Translations under genes and position numbers: made by a program
DNA from: Algoriphagus mannitolivorans DSM 15301
GTDB taxonomy: Bacteria; Bacteroidota; Bacteroidia; Cytophagales; Cyclobacteriaceae
Assembly (NCBI RefSeq): GCF_000429425.1
Contig: NZ_AUBV01000009.1
Span: 1 to 64,000 of the forward strand
Direction: 5' to 3'
DNA: 64,000 bases
Shown: one piece after another, positions 36,301-45,100 of the stretch
Layout of the letters: the number at the start of each line of letters is the position of its first letter
Numbering within the stretch: position 1 is the stretch's first letter
Notes under the pieces: model-generated
Database searches by the model: none
Told to the model about the DNA's origin: nothing
The model's input: the letters and a program-made list of their open reading frames with translations, nothing else

Positions 36301-36774
36301 CTATTGGGAAGTGTGGGCGAGCGAGTTTCTGCTTCGGATTTTCTTGAAAATCGAAATTATGCATTGGATGTTTTTTCTCTGGGACCAGAATTTGCCTTTC
36401 AGCCGACACCCTATTTCCGTGCAACAGGCTCTTACCTTTTCACCGGAAAAGAAAATACTCAAAACATGGAGTTTCGGGAGCAGTCTCAATTGCATCAGAT
36501 AGGTCTGGATTTACGATTTGCAAAAGCACTAAAAACCACCCTGAATGGAAATCTGAAATTGATCCAGATTGATTACAATGGGCAGGTAAATTCCCCCGTA
36601 GGCTACGAAATGCTCCAGGCCTTGACTCCTGGGACCAATGTCACCTGGTCACTCAACTGGCTTCAAAAGATCGGCGAGGGGCTTCAGCTGAATATGGTGT
36701 ATGAAGGAAGAAATTCCGAAGGCCTAAATCGGGTAGTCCACATCGGTAGAATGCAAGTCTCGGCGCTGTTTTGA
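33313..36774 (+). CDS. Very large outer-membrane barrel protein, function unknown
   Basis: 1153 residues with a Sec signal peptide (MRLRFLFLFLFFGLASVQA). A domain of about 120 residues precedes a long run of alternating beta-strand segments with many aromatic and Gly residues and short turns, ending LQVSALF-like with a terminal Phe, as outer-membrane barrels do. An EF-hand-like DDNGDGIQQLNEF sits near residue 835. I recognise it only as a conserved Bacteroidota large outer-membrane protein; it resembles neither TonB-dependent receptors (no plug seen) nor SprA in length. It lies 42 bp after the histidine kinase. Confidence 0.7.
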   Translation: MRLRFLFLFLFFGLASVQAQEKCRWYPKTELEQAFILDSLSALESSIRILDRDGNAYPFTYNLSSRKLQVIFEGEARPDSLQICYRTLGAQLDRTLAKRTLLVDYDSGAMFKDNRIKATPELDIREELFPSNTLYKTGSLTRGVSFGNTQNVFVNSALNLQLEGDIGENLKIRASITDQNVPFQPEGNTQQIQDFDNVLIELYNEDFSLAAGDVVLQQRQSEFLRYYKNVQGLQFTSNYGLKNNWEASSQAFASVAKGKFASIQVPILEGVLGPYRLNGPQGERFVVVMANSERVFLDGRQLQRGFNADYVIDYNQAEITFAPRVLITQYSRVRVDFEYAERNYSRSILGANHLQTNGKVDFYLNYYQEKDNRNQPLFTEFSPAEQALLAGVGDQTDLATIPRIDSVAFDPTRILYEKVMEQDAAGNTLVFYRYSTDPEKAHFILSFSQVGAGQGDYRKSRQLANGTVFEYVPRVGGLSQGDYSILTQLPAPDSKRMITAGSRVKLGGHEKVYTEVALSSVDKNLFSSVEDEDNAGLGWKLGLQSENRELSWLKGYTFKGQTEIEYNSINFSFIDRLRYIEFDRDWGLNTQDLQKAAAERFFWTQVQLEKDSRNNFLYKVYLRNREEKLTGTQHLATWNTELGRRFRLRQEFFNLNAEVDSSRNQWTRYLGNFSYIGKVFVPGYQFSLDQNEVINSRNDSILSTAMNFKEHKFFLQNNDSLKVQFLADVAWRKDKFPISGVLEDYTDALTSNFSLRKQWTKHSLTGTFTYRELEYLHQDLPRELTVLSKVDYSGSLGKNLIRNEISYAIGNGRELQREYVFLPAPNGDGTHTWRDDNGDGIQQLNEFYLALNPEEKLYIKIFVPTDTYVEAYTTLLNYRIQGRFPEPWKEDGGIKSFLYRFSNTSSLSVEKKVTSDEFGDRINPFIGSIGREQILSLRQVIRTSFFFNRASAVYGFDLSLFDSQLKQLLSGGFEDQIQQEWKLNTRYSFNPRATLRLLGSVGERVSASDFLENRNYALDVFSLGPEFAFQPTPYFRATGSYLFTGKENTQNMEFREQSQLHQIGLDLRFAKALKTTLNGNLKLIQIDYNGQVNSPVGYEMLQALTPGTNVTWSLNWLQKIGEGLQLNMVYEGRNSEGLNRVVHIGRMQVSALF

Positions 36775-36784
36775 TAAAAAAATG

Positions 36785-36792
36785 TAACTTTG
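36785..36792 (+). promoter_or_regulatory. Candidate -7 box (TAACTTTG) for the SDR-ispG unit
   Basis: TAACTTTG matches TAnnTTTG, 46 bp before the SDR start. There is no TTG at the expected -33 distance, so support is partial. Confidence 0.4.
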
Positions 36793-36837
36793 CTAAAGCT
36801 AGATAGTTGTCATACTAACTATTAAAACACGAAACAA

Positions 36838-37542
36838 ATGCCAAAAAGTATCCTGGTTACAGGAGGTACCAAAGGGATAGGGAAAGCGATCGTGGAACGC
36901 TTCGCAAAAGAAGGGTTTGACATCTTCACCTGTTCAAGGAATGCGCACGATTTGGATCTTTTGAAATCCAAGTTGGAAAAAGAAAATATTGGTATCCAGG
37001 TTTTTACCAGCGTGGCCGATCTTTCCAATAAAGAAGAAGTGGACAGGTTTTCCCAGGAAGTAAAATCCCTCGGGATTCCGGATGTCTTGGTGAATAATAC
37101 AGGAGTATTCCTTCCCGGTGCATTGCATGATGAGCCGGAAGGTAACTTTGAATTCATCATGCAAACCAATCTTTACTCAGCCTACTACCTGACCCGGGCA
37201 TTTGTCAAGGAAATGATGGCACGTAAATCCGGGCATATTTTCAGCATGGGTTCGATTGCAGGTTTGACCGCTTATCCCAATGGAGGGAGTTATGCTGTCT
37301 CCAAATGGGCCATGCTTGGAATGACCAAGTGCTTGAGAGAAGAATTGAAGCCTCATCAGGTAAAGGTGACCTCAATCCTTCCCGGAGCTACCTTTACAGA
37401 CAGTTGGGCGGGAGCTGGAATTCCAGAGGAACGTTTCATGAAACCTGAAGATGTAGCCGAAAGCGTATGGGGCGCTTATAACCTTTCCCCGTTTTCTGTT
37501 GTTGAAGAATTAATTATACGCCCACAATTGGGAGACCTATAA
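36838..37542 (+). CDS. Short-chain dehydrogenase/reductase
   Basis: 234 residues of the classical SDR family. The cofactor loop is TGGTKGIGKA near the N-terminus, and NNTG follows the second half of the fold. The catalytic Ser is in MGSIAGL and the catalytic Tyr-Lys in YAVSKWA. The substrate is not indicated. Its stop is 3 bp before the ispG start, so they are cotranscribed, although no link to isoprenoid chemistry is implied. Confidence 0.9.
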   Translation: MPKSILVTGGTKGIGKAIVERFAKEGFDIFTCSRNAHDLDLLKSKLEKENIGIQVFTSVADLSNKEEVDRFSQEVKSLGIPDVLVNNTGVFLPGALHDEPEGNFEFIMQTNLYSAYYLTRAFVKEMMARKSGHIFSMGSIAGLTAYPNGGSYAVSKWAMLGMTKCLREELKPHQVKVTSILPGATFTDSWAGAGIPEERFMKPEDVAESVWGAYNLSPFSVVEELIIRPQLGDL

Positions 37543-37545
37543 ACT

Positions 37546-39528
37546 ATGGAGTCCTTGATCAAATCCCTTGATTCCCTGTATTGCGACAGTTTGACGCAAT
37601 ATTCCCGTCGAAAGACCATCCCTGTTCACGTAGGAGATGTAGTCATCGGTGGGGCAAATCCAATCGTGGTGCAATCCATGACCACTGTGGATACCATGGA
37701 TACCAAAGGTTCTGTGGAGCAATGTATCCGGATGATCGAATCGGGCTGTGAATTGATCCGAATCACCGCTCCTTCGATTAAAGAGGCAGAGAATCTTAGG
37801 AATATCAAGGCAGAACTTCGCAAAAGAGGATACCAAACTCCCTTGGTAGCGGATATACACTTTACTCCCAATGCAGCCGAACTGGCCGCTCAGATCGTGG
37901 AGAAAGTGCGAATCAATCCCGGTAATTATGCCGACAAGAAGAAATTTGAGGTCATCGAATATACAGATGCCAGCTATGCTGAAGAGCTAGAACGTATCCG
38001 TGATCGGTTTTTGCCTTTGGTGAAGCTTTGCAAGGAAAATGGAACTGCCATGCGGATTGGTACCAATCACGGTTCCCTTTCCGACCGGATCATGAGCCGA
38101 TATGGAGATACTCCTTTGGGGATGGTGGAGTCCGCCTTGGAGTTTTTGAGAATTTGCGAGGATGAAAATTACCATGAGATTGTCATCTCCATGAAGTCTT
38201 CCAATACTCAGGTGATGGTACAGGCTTACCGATTGCTGGTGCAAAAGTTGAATGAGGGTGGGTTCAAGCCTTATCCTTTGCACTTGGGTGTGACAGAGGC
38301 CGGAGAAGCTGAAGATGGCAGAATCAAGTCCGCTGTTGGAATCGGAACTTTGCTGGAAGATGGATTAGGAGATACGGTTCGGGTTTCTTTGACCGAAGAT
38401 CCGGAGTTTGAAGCTCCTGTGGCCAGAGCGCTGATTGATCGATATACCCATCGTGAAGGCCATGCATCCATTAAGGACATTCAAAAATATCCTATCAACC
38501 CATTCGAATACAATAAGCGTCAAGTCGCTGAGATCTATAATTTCGGAGGCCACAATGTCCCCCGTGTGATTGCGGATATTTCCAAAATCGAAAAAGTTAC
38601 TGACCGGGAAATGAAAGCGGTGGGTCATTTTTATTTGCCAGAACTGGACAAATGGAAAATGAATGACCAGGGAAGTGACTTTGTATTTACTGGAGCCAAT
38701 CCGATTCCTTTCATGCTTCCAAATGGGATGAAAGAAATCCAAAACTTTTCTGTGTGGCAGCAAGCTCCAGACCAGTTGAACAAGTTTCCTCTTTTCTCTT
38801 TGGAAGAATTCAAGAAGAGCAATCTGTTTCATGCTGAAATTAATTTTCTGGAAGTATTCGATACGGAAATTGAGCAAGCGATAAAAGCAGTGGAGGGAAG
38901 AAATGACACCGCTCTGATTCTCAAGACAGCCAATGCCCATGCCATGCCTGCTTTAAGAAGGGCTTTTGTTAGCCTAATTGAAGCAAAATCTACTATTCCG
39001 GTGGTGGTGAAAGTCAGCTATCCTGAGCAAACAGCAGATATGACGATGCTCTACTCTGCGACAGACGTGGGTGGTTTGTTGGTAGATGGATTAGGCGATG
39101 GGATTATGATTTCTTTGGAAAAAGAAGGTGAACATTCCCGTCAGGAAATACTGGATCAAATCAAGCTTCACAATTCGGTGAGTTTCGGAGTGCTTCAGGC
39201 CGCGAGAACCCGTATGTCCAAGACTGAATACATTTCATGCCCTTCCTGTGGCAGAACGCTCTTTGACCTGCAAGAAACCACTGCCATGATCCGTAAGCGC
39301 ACCGACCATCTGAAAGGAGTAAAAATCGGAATCATGGGTTGTATTGTAAATGGTCCTGGAGAGATGGCCGATGCAGACTATGGGTATGTCGGCTCAGGAA
39401 AAGGAAAAATTACACTCTACAAAGGCAAAGAAGTGGTCAAACGCTCGGTTCCTTCCGATAGAGCAGTCGATGAACTTATTGAAATCATCCGGGAAGACGG
39501 GATGTGGAATGAACCGGAGACTATTTGA
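37546..39528 (+). CDS. ispG: 4-hydroxy-3-methylbut-2-enyl diphosphate synthase
   Basis: 660 residues, the long form of IspG found in Bacteroidota, Chlamydia and plants, with an insert between the TIM barrel and the C-terminal [4Fe-4S] domain. The barrel has VVQSMTTVDT and LVADIHFTPNAA. The cluster ligands are C565, C568 (CPSCGRTLF) and C599 in GCIVNGPGE, with the catalytic-region E606. It converts MEcPP to HMBPP in the MEP isoprenoid pathway, using reduced ferredoxin or flavodoxin. Confidence 0.97.
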   Translation: MESLIKSLDSLYCDSLTQYSRRKTIPVHVGDVVIGGANPIVVQSMTTVDTMDTKGSVEQCIRMIESGCELIRITAPSIKEAENLRNIKAELRKRGYQTPLVADIHFTPNAAELAAQIVEKVRINPGNYADKKKFEVIEYTDASYAEELERIRDRFLPLVKLCKENGTAMRIGTNHGSLSDRIMSRYGDTPLGMVESALEFLRICEDENYHEIVISMKSSNTQVMVQAYRLLVQKLNEGGFKPYPLHLGVTEAGEAEDGRIKSAVGIGTLLEDGLGDTVRVSLTEDPEFEAPVARALIDRYTHREGHASIKDIQKYPINPFEYNKRQVAEIYNFGGHNVPRVIADISKIEKVTDREMKAVGHFYLPELDKWKMNDQGSDFVFTGANPIPFMLPNGMKEIQNFSVWQQAPDQLNKFPLFSLEEFKKSNLFHAEINFLEVFDTEIEQAIKAVEGRNDTALILKTANAHAMPALRRAFVSLIEAKSTIPVVVKVSYPEQTADMTMLYSATDVGGLLVDGLGDGIMISLEKEGEHSRQEILDQIKLHNSVSFGVLQAARTRMSKTEYISCPSCGRTLFDLQETTAMIRKRTDHLKGVKIGIMGCIVNGPGEMADADYGYVGSGKGKITLYKGKEVVKRSVPSDRAVDELIEIIREDGMWNEPETI

Positions 39529-39588
39529 AGTTTAAAGTTTAAAATGAAAAGTTAAGAATTGGGATGAGATCCCAGAATTTTCAGAATT

Positions 39589-39783
39589 ATGTCAGAAAAA
39601 AATAAAGTTCAGGAATTCTTCAAGTTGGGTGAAGTTGGGAATTATTTCGTGCGGGTGTTTCAGAAGCCTGACCCTGACAAGCCTTCCAACTTCAACTTGA
39701 GAATGATGCACGGGATCAACAAGATCTCCATCTTGATATTTCTCTTTGCTTTGATCGTATGGACCATCAAGAGATTTCTGTGA
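39589..39783 (+). CDS. Small single-TM protein (DUF6728-like)
   Basis: 64 residues. A soluble N-terminus (LGEVGNYFVRVFQKPDPDKPSNF) is followed by MMHGINKISILIFLFALIVWTI, one TM. It resembles a short conserved Cytophagales family that I associate with DUF6728; the assignment is from memory. Encoded 60 bp after ispG and convergent with the redoxin gene. A small inverted repeat, TGGGAT/ATCCCA, lies just upstream at about 39558-39573. Confidence 0.65.
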   Translation: MSEKNKVQEFFKLGEVGNYFVRVFQKPDPDKPSNFNLRMMHGINKISILIFLFALIVWTIKRFL

Positions 39784-39803
39784 GGGGATTATTTCCCTGA
39801 AAA

Positions 39804-40490
39804 TCATTGAAGGTAAGGTTCCAAATCAATTTTTTGAAGGCCTTCAAATTTTGCGACCAATACGCCTTCTGGATTGATTAGGAAAGTTGTGGGCATAGAG
39901 ACCAGATTGAAAATCTGAAAATATCCCACCCCATTATTGATCAATTGAATTTGTGGTTGGTATTTTTCTAGATCAGATTTCAAGTTTTCAGAATAGGAAA
40001 ATATAGCGAAAGCATTGAGTGCTGTCTGTTTTTTCGCTTTCAAAACACTTTGGTAAAGTCCCTCAAATTGTTCTTTGGATAAGTTTTGGACAGAATTTCT
40101 GAAATACAAAACAACCCAATTCCCTTTTAGATCCTCGTGATTGATCTCTTCATTTTCCAGAGTTTTAAAATAGAATTCAGGAAAGTGTTCCCCTATTTTT
40201 GGCTGTAATTCTCGATTCCGAGTGGTTTTCTTGAAAGGGTCGTTGGGATCAAAATAATATTTTTCTACCTGCCCATATTTATTATAAACTGCCTCTACCG
40301 TAAAATTTGGAATTTCCTCACGGAGCTTCATTAATTCAGCAGTAGTCATTAATTGATCCGTATTTTTCCAGTAGAGAATATTATCAAATGAAACTGTAGA
40401 ATAGGAATATCCGGTTTTTGTGATTTCTTGGCCTAAAGAAATGGAAGTGTGGACCAGAAAGTAAAATACAATTAGGGGTAGGATTCTCAT
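39804..40490 (-). CDS. Thioredoxin-fold (TlpA/AhpC-like) secreted protein without CxxC
   Basis: 228 residues with signal peptide MRILPLIVFYFLVHTSISLG. The thioredoxin fold is recognisable from KIGEHFPEF, NWVVLYFRNSV and MPTTFLINPEGVLVAKFEG with the cis-Pro. The active-site CxxC that should follow VVLYF is replaced by RNSVQN, so redox activity of the usual kind is unlikely. It may be a degenerate member acting in binding or be an AhpC/TSA-like sequence with other residues. Start chosen for the signal peptide. Confidence 0.75.
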   Translation of the reverse strand: MRILPLIVFYFLVHTSISLGQEITKTGYSYSTVSFDNILYWKNTDQLMTTAELMKLREEIPNFTVEAVYNKYGQVEKYYFDPNDPFKKTTRNRELQPKIGEHFPEFYFKTLENEEINHEDLKGNWVVLYFRNSVQNLSKEQFEGLYQSVLKAKKQTALNAFAIFSYSENLKSDLEKYQPQIQLINNGVGYFQIFNLVSMPTTFLINPEGVLVAKFEGLQKIDLEPYLQ

Positions 40491-40632
40491 GATTTTGAAA
40501 AACTAATTTTTCAAAAATATATTTTTTAGTTAAAAATCATTCTGGAGCTCGTGGATTTTTTTAGAACTGATAGTTTGGATGGTCAAGAGTGAATTTTTGA
40601 GACTAAGGTCTATTTACCAAGAACCATAGACA

Positions 40633-41268
40633 TTAATACATCAATCCCACACGAAATACAAAGCTGTGGAATAAACTTGCCGTTTCACTGACGGAGTGGA
40701 ATCCCGGAGGAAGAAGCCCTTCACTTCTAGGCGTTATTGTAGTCCTCTGGTCCAATTGCCCCCAGAAATAGGAAAGTTCCTGGCGCTTGTAAGCAAAAGT
40801 CATACTTAGAGAAGCTTTTCCTTTTCTGGAGGGAAAGCGGAATCCCGCCATTGGACTGAACAATAAACCTCCTTCATACCAGCTTTTTGACCATTCGGTT
40901 TCTTCTTTTTTCTCTAAAAGCATAGACCCTGCTCCCAGATCCAATCCTCCAAAAAGCTGTGCCTTTCCCTCTTTTCCCAAAAATCCCCGATATCCCATAG
41001 CAATGGGAATGACTGACAGATAATCGTATCGGTCTAAACCCACTGAAAATCCAATCACATTTTTGGAATTGATCCTTGCCCCGTGGAAGGACTGGAAGCT
41101 CAATCCTATTCTTTTTTGATGCTTTCCTTCCCAGTCTTCTCCACTTTTCCCAAGCATAAATCCCAGTTCAGTTTGGCTGTAAAACATCTTTTCCTGCGCC
41201 AAACCTTTGACACAGGAAAAGTAAAGTCCGATCAATAGACAGAGAATTTTTCTCATTTCGTGCATCAT
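40633..41268 (-). CDS. Putative outer-membrane barrel protein, hypothetical
   Basis: 211 residues. The start MMHEMRKILCLLIGLYF has two possible Met codons; the third Met, at 41256, would give the cleaner signal peptide. The mature part alternates strands (QAELGFML, GLSFQSFHGARI, GRSVGLDRYDYL) and ends in a terminal Tyr after a hydrophobic strand, as in outer-membrane barrels. Its first ATG directly follows the stop of the upstream LVIVD gene, so they are cotranscribed. Function unknown. Confidence 0.65.
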   Translation of the reverse strand: MMHEMRKILCLLIGLYFSCVKGLAQEKMFYSQTELGFMLGKSGEDWEGKHQKRIGLSFQSFHGARINSKNVIGFSVGLDRYDYLSVIPIAMGYRGFLGKEGKAQLFGGLDLGAGSMLLEKKEETEWSKSWYEGGLLFSPMAGFRFPSRKGKASLSMTFAYKRQELSYFWGQLDQRTTITPRSEGLLPPGFHSVSETASLFHSFVFRVGLMY

Positions 41269-42528
41269 TTAATTGATGATCACCGGGTTTTTGACCTGAA
41301 TACAGCTCAGTTTTTTCAGTTGGGCAGGCTTACTGTAATCAAACTGGCAGACTCCATCCGGACCAATCACAATCAGGGATTTTGGTCCGGGGATCAAATC
41401 GACGGATTTCATGGATTTTAGAAATTCCAATTGGTTTTGATCGATTTTCATCACGTCGCTTACATTGAAGCTTTTTAGCCCGTGCTGCCCTTCGGCCAAA
41501 TAGAGGTAATTCCCGGCCAATCCCAGCCCATGTGGATTGAGCATGGTATAGGCTTTTACCAAAACTGGTTTGTAGGGATCCTTGATGTCCACAACTTGTA
41601 ATTCGTTGACTCCATTCCAGCAGGTGTTGCCGGTTCTCAAGGTCACAAACGCGTGGTTTTCGTTGACCACTACCGGGTCACAGGCCAGCACATGTTCAAA
41701 AACAGACATGCGGGTAGGAGAGCTGGGTGTGGAGGCATCGTAAATATGCATTCCGCGGTTAGAGCCAATAAAAAGTTTATTTTGAAAAGGAAAAATAGTC
41801 TCTATTCCCCAGCCTAAGTCCACTGGCTTGATGAATTTTGGATCTTTGGCGTCTTTCACATCAAAAACCCGCAGGGTACTTTGATCTACGGCATAAAGAT
41901 GGGCATTCATCAAAGTAAATCGGGCCAAGGAACCGCCCATGCCATAGCTTTGCGAAGCAGCTGAAAAATTAGCCCGAAAACTCATGTCGGACAGCATTAG
42001 CCAGCCAGTTCCCGGTCTTCCTCCCCAGGTAGGACTTTCTGTAGTAATGACTGTATCCTTGAAAGTAACTATCTGTCCTGTCTGTTGGGTATATTGACTG
42101 GCAAATACATCTTCCACCCGCTTGATCAGCTGAATATTTCTCAAATTGCTTATGTCAAAAACCAAGAGGTCAGCATAGTTATCGGCGTAGAGCATGTTGT
42201 TGTTGACCGCCAAGTCGATGTTCCCTTCTATGGGGATAAAGCTCAGGTTAACCGGGTTGGATGGATTGGTGTTATCCAGAATGTGAATTCCTTTCGTAGG
42301 CTCATTGATCAGCAGATAATCGCCATAAATGTAGATTTTTCCGGGATTATCCAGAGGTTGTGGGGGTTCTGGGGCAATCAGTCTGGCCCGGACATCACTC
42401 ATTTCCAGATAGACTGGTAGCATAGTCCGGTAAGTGTAGGTGTTGGTGATCTGATCCTCGCAGGCTGAAAAAACAAGCAGGAGGCCAATCACTACCAGTG
42501 AAAGAATAGGTGCGGTTTTAGTTTTCAT
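41269..42528 (-). CDS. LVIVD-repeat beta-propeller lipoprotein
   Basis: 419 residues. The lipoprotein signal ends in LLLVFSAC (Cys about 22). The body shows the LVIVD-type beta-propeller repeat: YGDYLLINEPTKGIHILDNTNP, LLVFDISNL, LRVFDVKDAKDPKFI, LQVVDIKDPYKPVLV and LKSFNVSDV. Such proteins are surface or periplasmic; no ligand is known. It is encoded upstream of the small outer-membrane protein in the same operon. Divergent from ppsA, with about 195 bp between. Confidence 0.82.
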   Translation of the reverse strand: MKTKTAPILSLVVIGLLLVFSACEDQITNTYTYRTMLPVYLEMSDVRARLIAPEPPQPLDNPGKIYIYGDYLLINEPTKGIHILDNTNPSNPVNLSFIPIEGNIDLAVNNNMLYADNYADLLVFDISNLRNIQLIKRVEDVFASQYTQQTGQIVTFKDTVITTESPTWGGRPGTGWLMLSDMSFRANFSAASQSYGMGGSLARFTLMNAHLYAVDQSTLRVFDVKDAKDPKFIKPVDLGWGIETIFPFQNKLFIGSNRGMHIYDASTPSSPTRMSVFEHVLACDPVVVNENHAFVTLRTGNTCWNGVNELQVVDIKDPYKPVLVKAYTMLNPHGLGLAGNYLYLAEGQHGLKSFNVSDVMKIDQNQLEFLKSMKSVDLIPGPKSLIVIGPDGVCQFDYSKPAQLKKLSCIQVKNPVIIN

Positions 42529-42722
42529 GATCTAGGTTTTTTGGTTGAAGGTTAAAAAATCATTTTTCCCTGAACGATGACTTAGTGAAAGATGCTACAA
42601 AAGTCTTTGACTTTTAATTCTCTGGCTGACTTTTATCATGAAAATCCCCCCGTGAGATCATATTTATCCAGTTTGGAATTGGGTAAGTTTAATAAGCTCT
42701 TTTGAGAATAAACCCAAAACAA

Positions 42723-45089
42723 ATGGAAGATAGAATTATTTCCTTTGCGAAGCTTGGAATAGGGGACATCGCACAGGTAGGGGGTAAGAATGCCTCTCTT
42801 GGTGAAATGTTCCAAAAACTGAACCCTTTGGGAATTCGGATTCCCGAGGGCTTTGCGGTGACTGCAGCAGCTTATCGTGAGTTTATCGATCATAACCAGC
42901 TGAAGGAATTTATTGCAAACCAATTGGCTTCCTTGGACTTGGTTCACTTTTCCAACCTTCGCAAAGTTTCTTCTTCCATTAAAACCAAGATTCTAAAAGG
43001 GGAGCTGCCCAAAGAACTTGTGGAGGAGGTATTGCAGGCCTATCATACCCTAGTACCGAATCTTCCTAACCCAGATGTGGCTGTAAGAAGCAGTGCGACT
43101 GCGGAAGATCTTCCGGGGGCAAGTTTTGCGGGTTTGCATGAATCTTTTTTGAATATCAAAGGAAAAGAAAGCCTACTCCGAGCGGTAAAATCCTGCTTCG
43201 CCTCTTTGTATAATGGACGGGCAATCAAATACCGACATGATAAGGGGTTCGATAAATTCGATATCGCTTTATCTGTCGGAGTTCAGCGGATGGTTCGGGC
43301 GGACTTGGCGTGCAGTGGGGTAAGTTTTTCCATAGAGCCTGAGTCAGGCTTTGAGAATGCGGTTTTGATCACCGGTTGCTGGGGATTAGGGGAAAATATC
43401 GTCCAGGGCGCCGTGATTCCGGATGAGTTTTTGGTTTTCAAACCTTCCCTGGGAAAGGGTGAAAAGTCCGTGATTTCTCAAAAAATCGGTTCTAAGACCA
43501 AAACCATGGTTTATGCAAAAAGTGGAGGCGTATTGAACAAAAATACCCCAAAAACCAAGCAGGTCCAGTTTGTGCTCCAAGAAAAGGAAGTAGAACTGCT
43601 TGGAAAATGGTCAGTGGCCATTGAAAAGCACTATGGACTACCCATGGATATTGAGTGGGCCAAGGATGGGAAATCCGGGGAACTCTTTATCGTCCAGGCT
43701 AGACCCGAAACAGTGCATTCGGAAAAAGACCCTTTCAAACTCAAAGAATATTCTCTTACCGAATCCGGTAAAATCCTGTCCACCGGGTATGCCATAGGCT
43801 CGGGAATTACAGCGGGGAAGATTAAAATTCTCCATTCTCCTGAGGAAGCGGAAAAGCTCAATGAAGGTGAAATCCTTTTGACCGAAATCACCAATCCCGA
43901 CTGGGATCCTATCATGGAAAAAGCCGCCGCCATCATCACCACCAAAGGCGGGCGAACCAGCCACGCCGCAATAGTCGCGCGTGAAATGGGTGCGCTGGCA
44001 ATTGTAGGGGCTGAAAATGCCTTGGAAAACCTTCGGAACGGGCAGCTGGTGACGATCGATAACTCCAGTGGAAAAATGGGAACCGTCTATTCCGGAAAGC
44101 TTAATTGGAAAGTTATGGAACATGATTTCAAAGGACTAAAACTTCCCAAGACACAACCGATGTTCATTTTGGCAGATCCTGAGAAAGCCTTCAACCTTTC
44201 CTTTTTTCCAAATCAGGGGGTAGGACTGATGCGAATGGAATTTGTAGTCAGCAAAAGCATTCGGATTCATCCCATGGCTCTGGTTCATTTTGATCAAGTA
44301 AAAGACAGAAAGGAAAAGGCGGAGATCAAAAGACTTTGTCAGGGGTATTCAGACAAGCGGGAATATTTTGTTGACAAGCTATCCCAGGCACTTGCGACCA
44401 TTTCTGCTGCTTTTTATCCTAAAGATGTGATCCTTAGAATGAGTGATTTCAAGTCCAATGAATACGCCAATCTTCTGGGAGGAAGGCAGTTTGAGTTGGA
44501 GGAAGAAAACCCTATGATTGGTTTTCGGGGAGCATCAAGATATGATCATGAGCGCTATCGTGAAGGATTTGAGCTGGAATGCCAAGCCGTGAAGCGGGTT
44601 AGGGAGGATATGGGGATGGAAAATCTTAAAGTGATGATCCCCTTTTGCCGAACTCCAGAGGAAGGGAAAAAGGTCATTGGCCTGATGGACTCCCTCGGAC
44701 TTAAGCAAGGAAAGAAAGGTCTGGAAATCTATGTCATGGCAGAGATCCCGTCCAACGTGATCTTGGCCAAGGAATTCGCCCAGATTTTCGATGGCTTTTC
44801 CATAGGTTCCAATGATTTGACCCAGCTGACTTTGGGAGTTGACCGGGATTCGGAGGTGCTAAGCGAACTTTTTGATGAAAATAATCCGGCCGTAAAATGG
44901 ATGATCAGCGAGGTTATTCGAGTGGCCAAAAAGGAAGGGAAGAAAATCGGGCTTTGTGGTCAGGCACCCAGCGATAATCCGGCATTTGCCAAATTCCTCA
45001 TTCAGGAAGGAATCGATAGTATCTCCTTTAATCCAGATGCTTTATTGAAGGGCATTGAAAATATGATCCAAGCAGAGTCCAAAAAATAA
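42723..45089 (+). CDS. ppsA: Phosphoenolpyruvate synthase
   Basis: 788 residues from ATG 42723, which gives the usual PpsA N-terminus (VGGKNASLGEMF); an upstream TTG at 42702 is in frame but lacks support. The ATP-grasp domain occupies residues 1-340, the phosphohistidine is H414 in GGRTSHAAIVA, and the PEP-binding barrel ends with GLCGQAPSDNPAFAKF (catalytic Cys). It makes PEP from pyruvate for gluconeogenesis. Size is normal. An SDR gene follows after 11 bp. Confidence 0.97.
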   Translation: MEDRIISFAKLGIGDIAQVGGKNASLGEMFQKLNPLGIRIPEGFAVTAAAYREFIDHNQLKEFIANQLASLDLVHFSNLRKVSSSIKTKILKGELPKELVEEVLQAYHTLVPNLPNPDVAVRSSATAEDLPGASFAGLHESFLNIKGKESLLRAVKSCFASLYNGRAIKYRHDKGFDKFDIALSVGVQRMVRADLACSGVSFSIEPESGFENAVLITGCWGLGENIVQGAVIPDEFLVFKPSLGKGEKSVISQKIGSKTKTMVYAKSGGVLNKNTPKTKQVQFVLQEKEVELLGKWSVAIEKHYGLPMDIEWAKDGKSGELFIVQARPETVHSEKDPFKLKEYSLTESGKILSTGYAIGSGITAGKIKILHSPEEAEKLNEGEILLTEITNPDWDPIMEKAAAIITTKGGRTSHAAIVAREMGALAIVGAENALENLRNGQLVTIDNSSGKMGTVYSGKLNWKVMEHDFKGLKLPKTQPMFILADPEKAFNLSFFPNQGVGLMRMEFVVSKSIRIHPMALVHFDQVKDRKEKAEIKRLCQGYSDKREYFVDKLSQALATISAAFYPKDVILRMSDFKSNEYANLLGGRQFELEEENPMIGFRGASRYDHERYREGFELECQAVKRVREDMGMENLKVMIPFCRTPEEGKKVIGLMDSLGLKQGKKGLEIYVMAEIPSNVILAKEFAQIFDGFSIGSNDLTQLTLGVDRDSEVLSELFDENNPAVKWMISEVIRVAKKEGKKIGLCGQAPSDNPAFAKFLIQEGIDSISFNPDALLKGIENMIQAESKK

Positions 45090-45100
45090 ATCCAAACACT

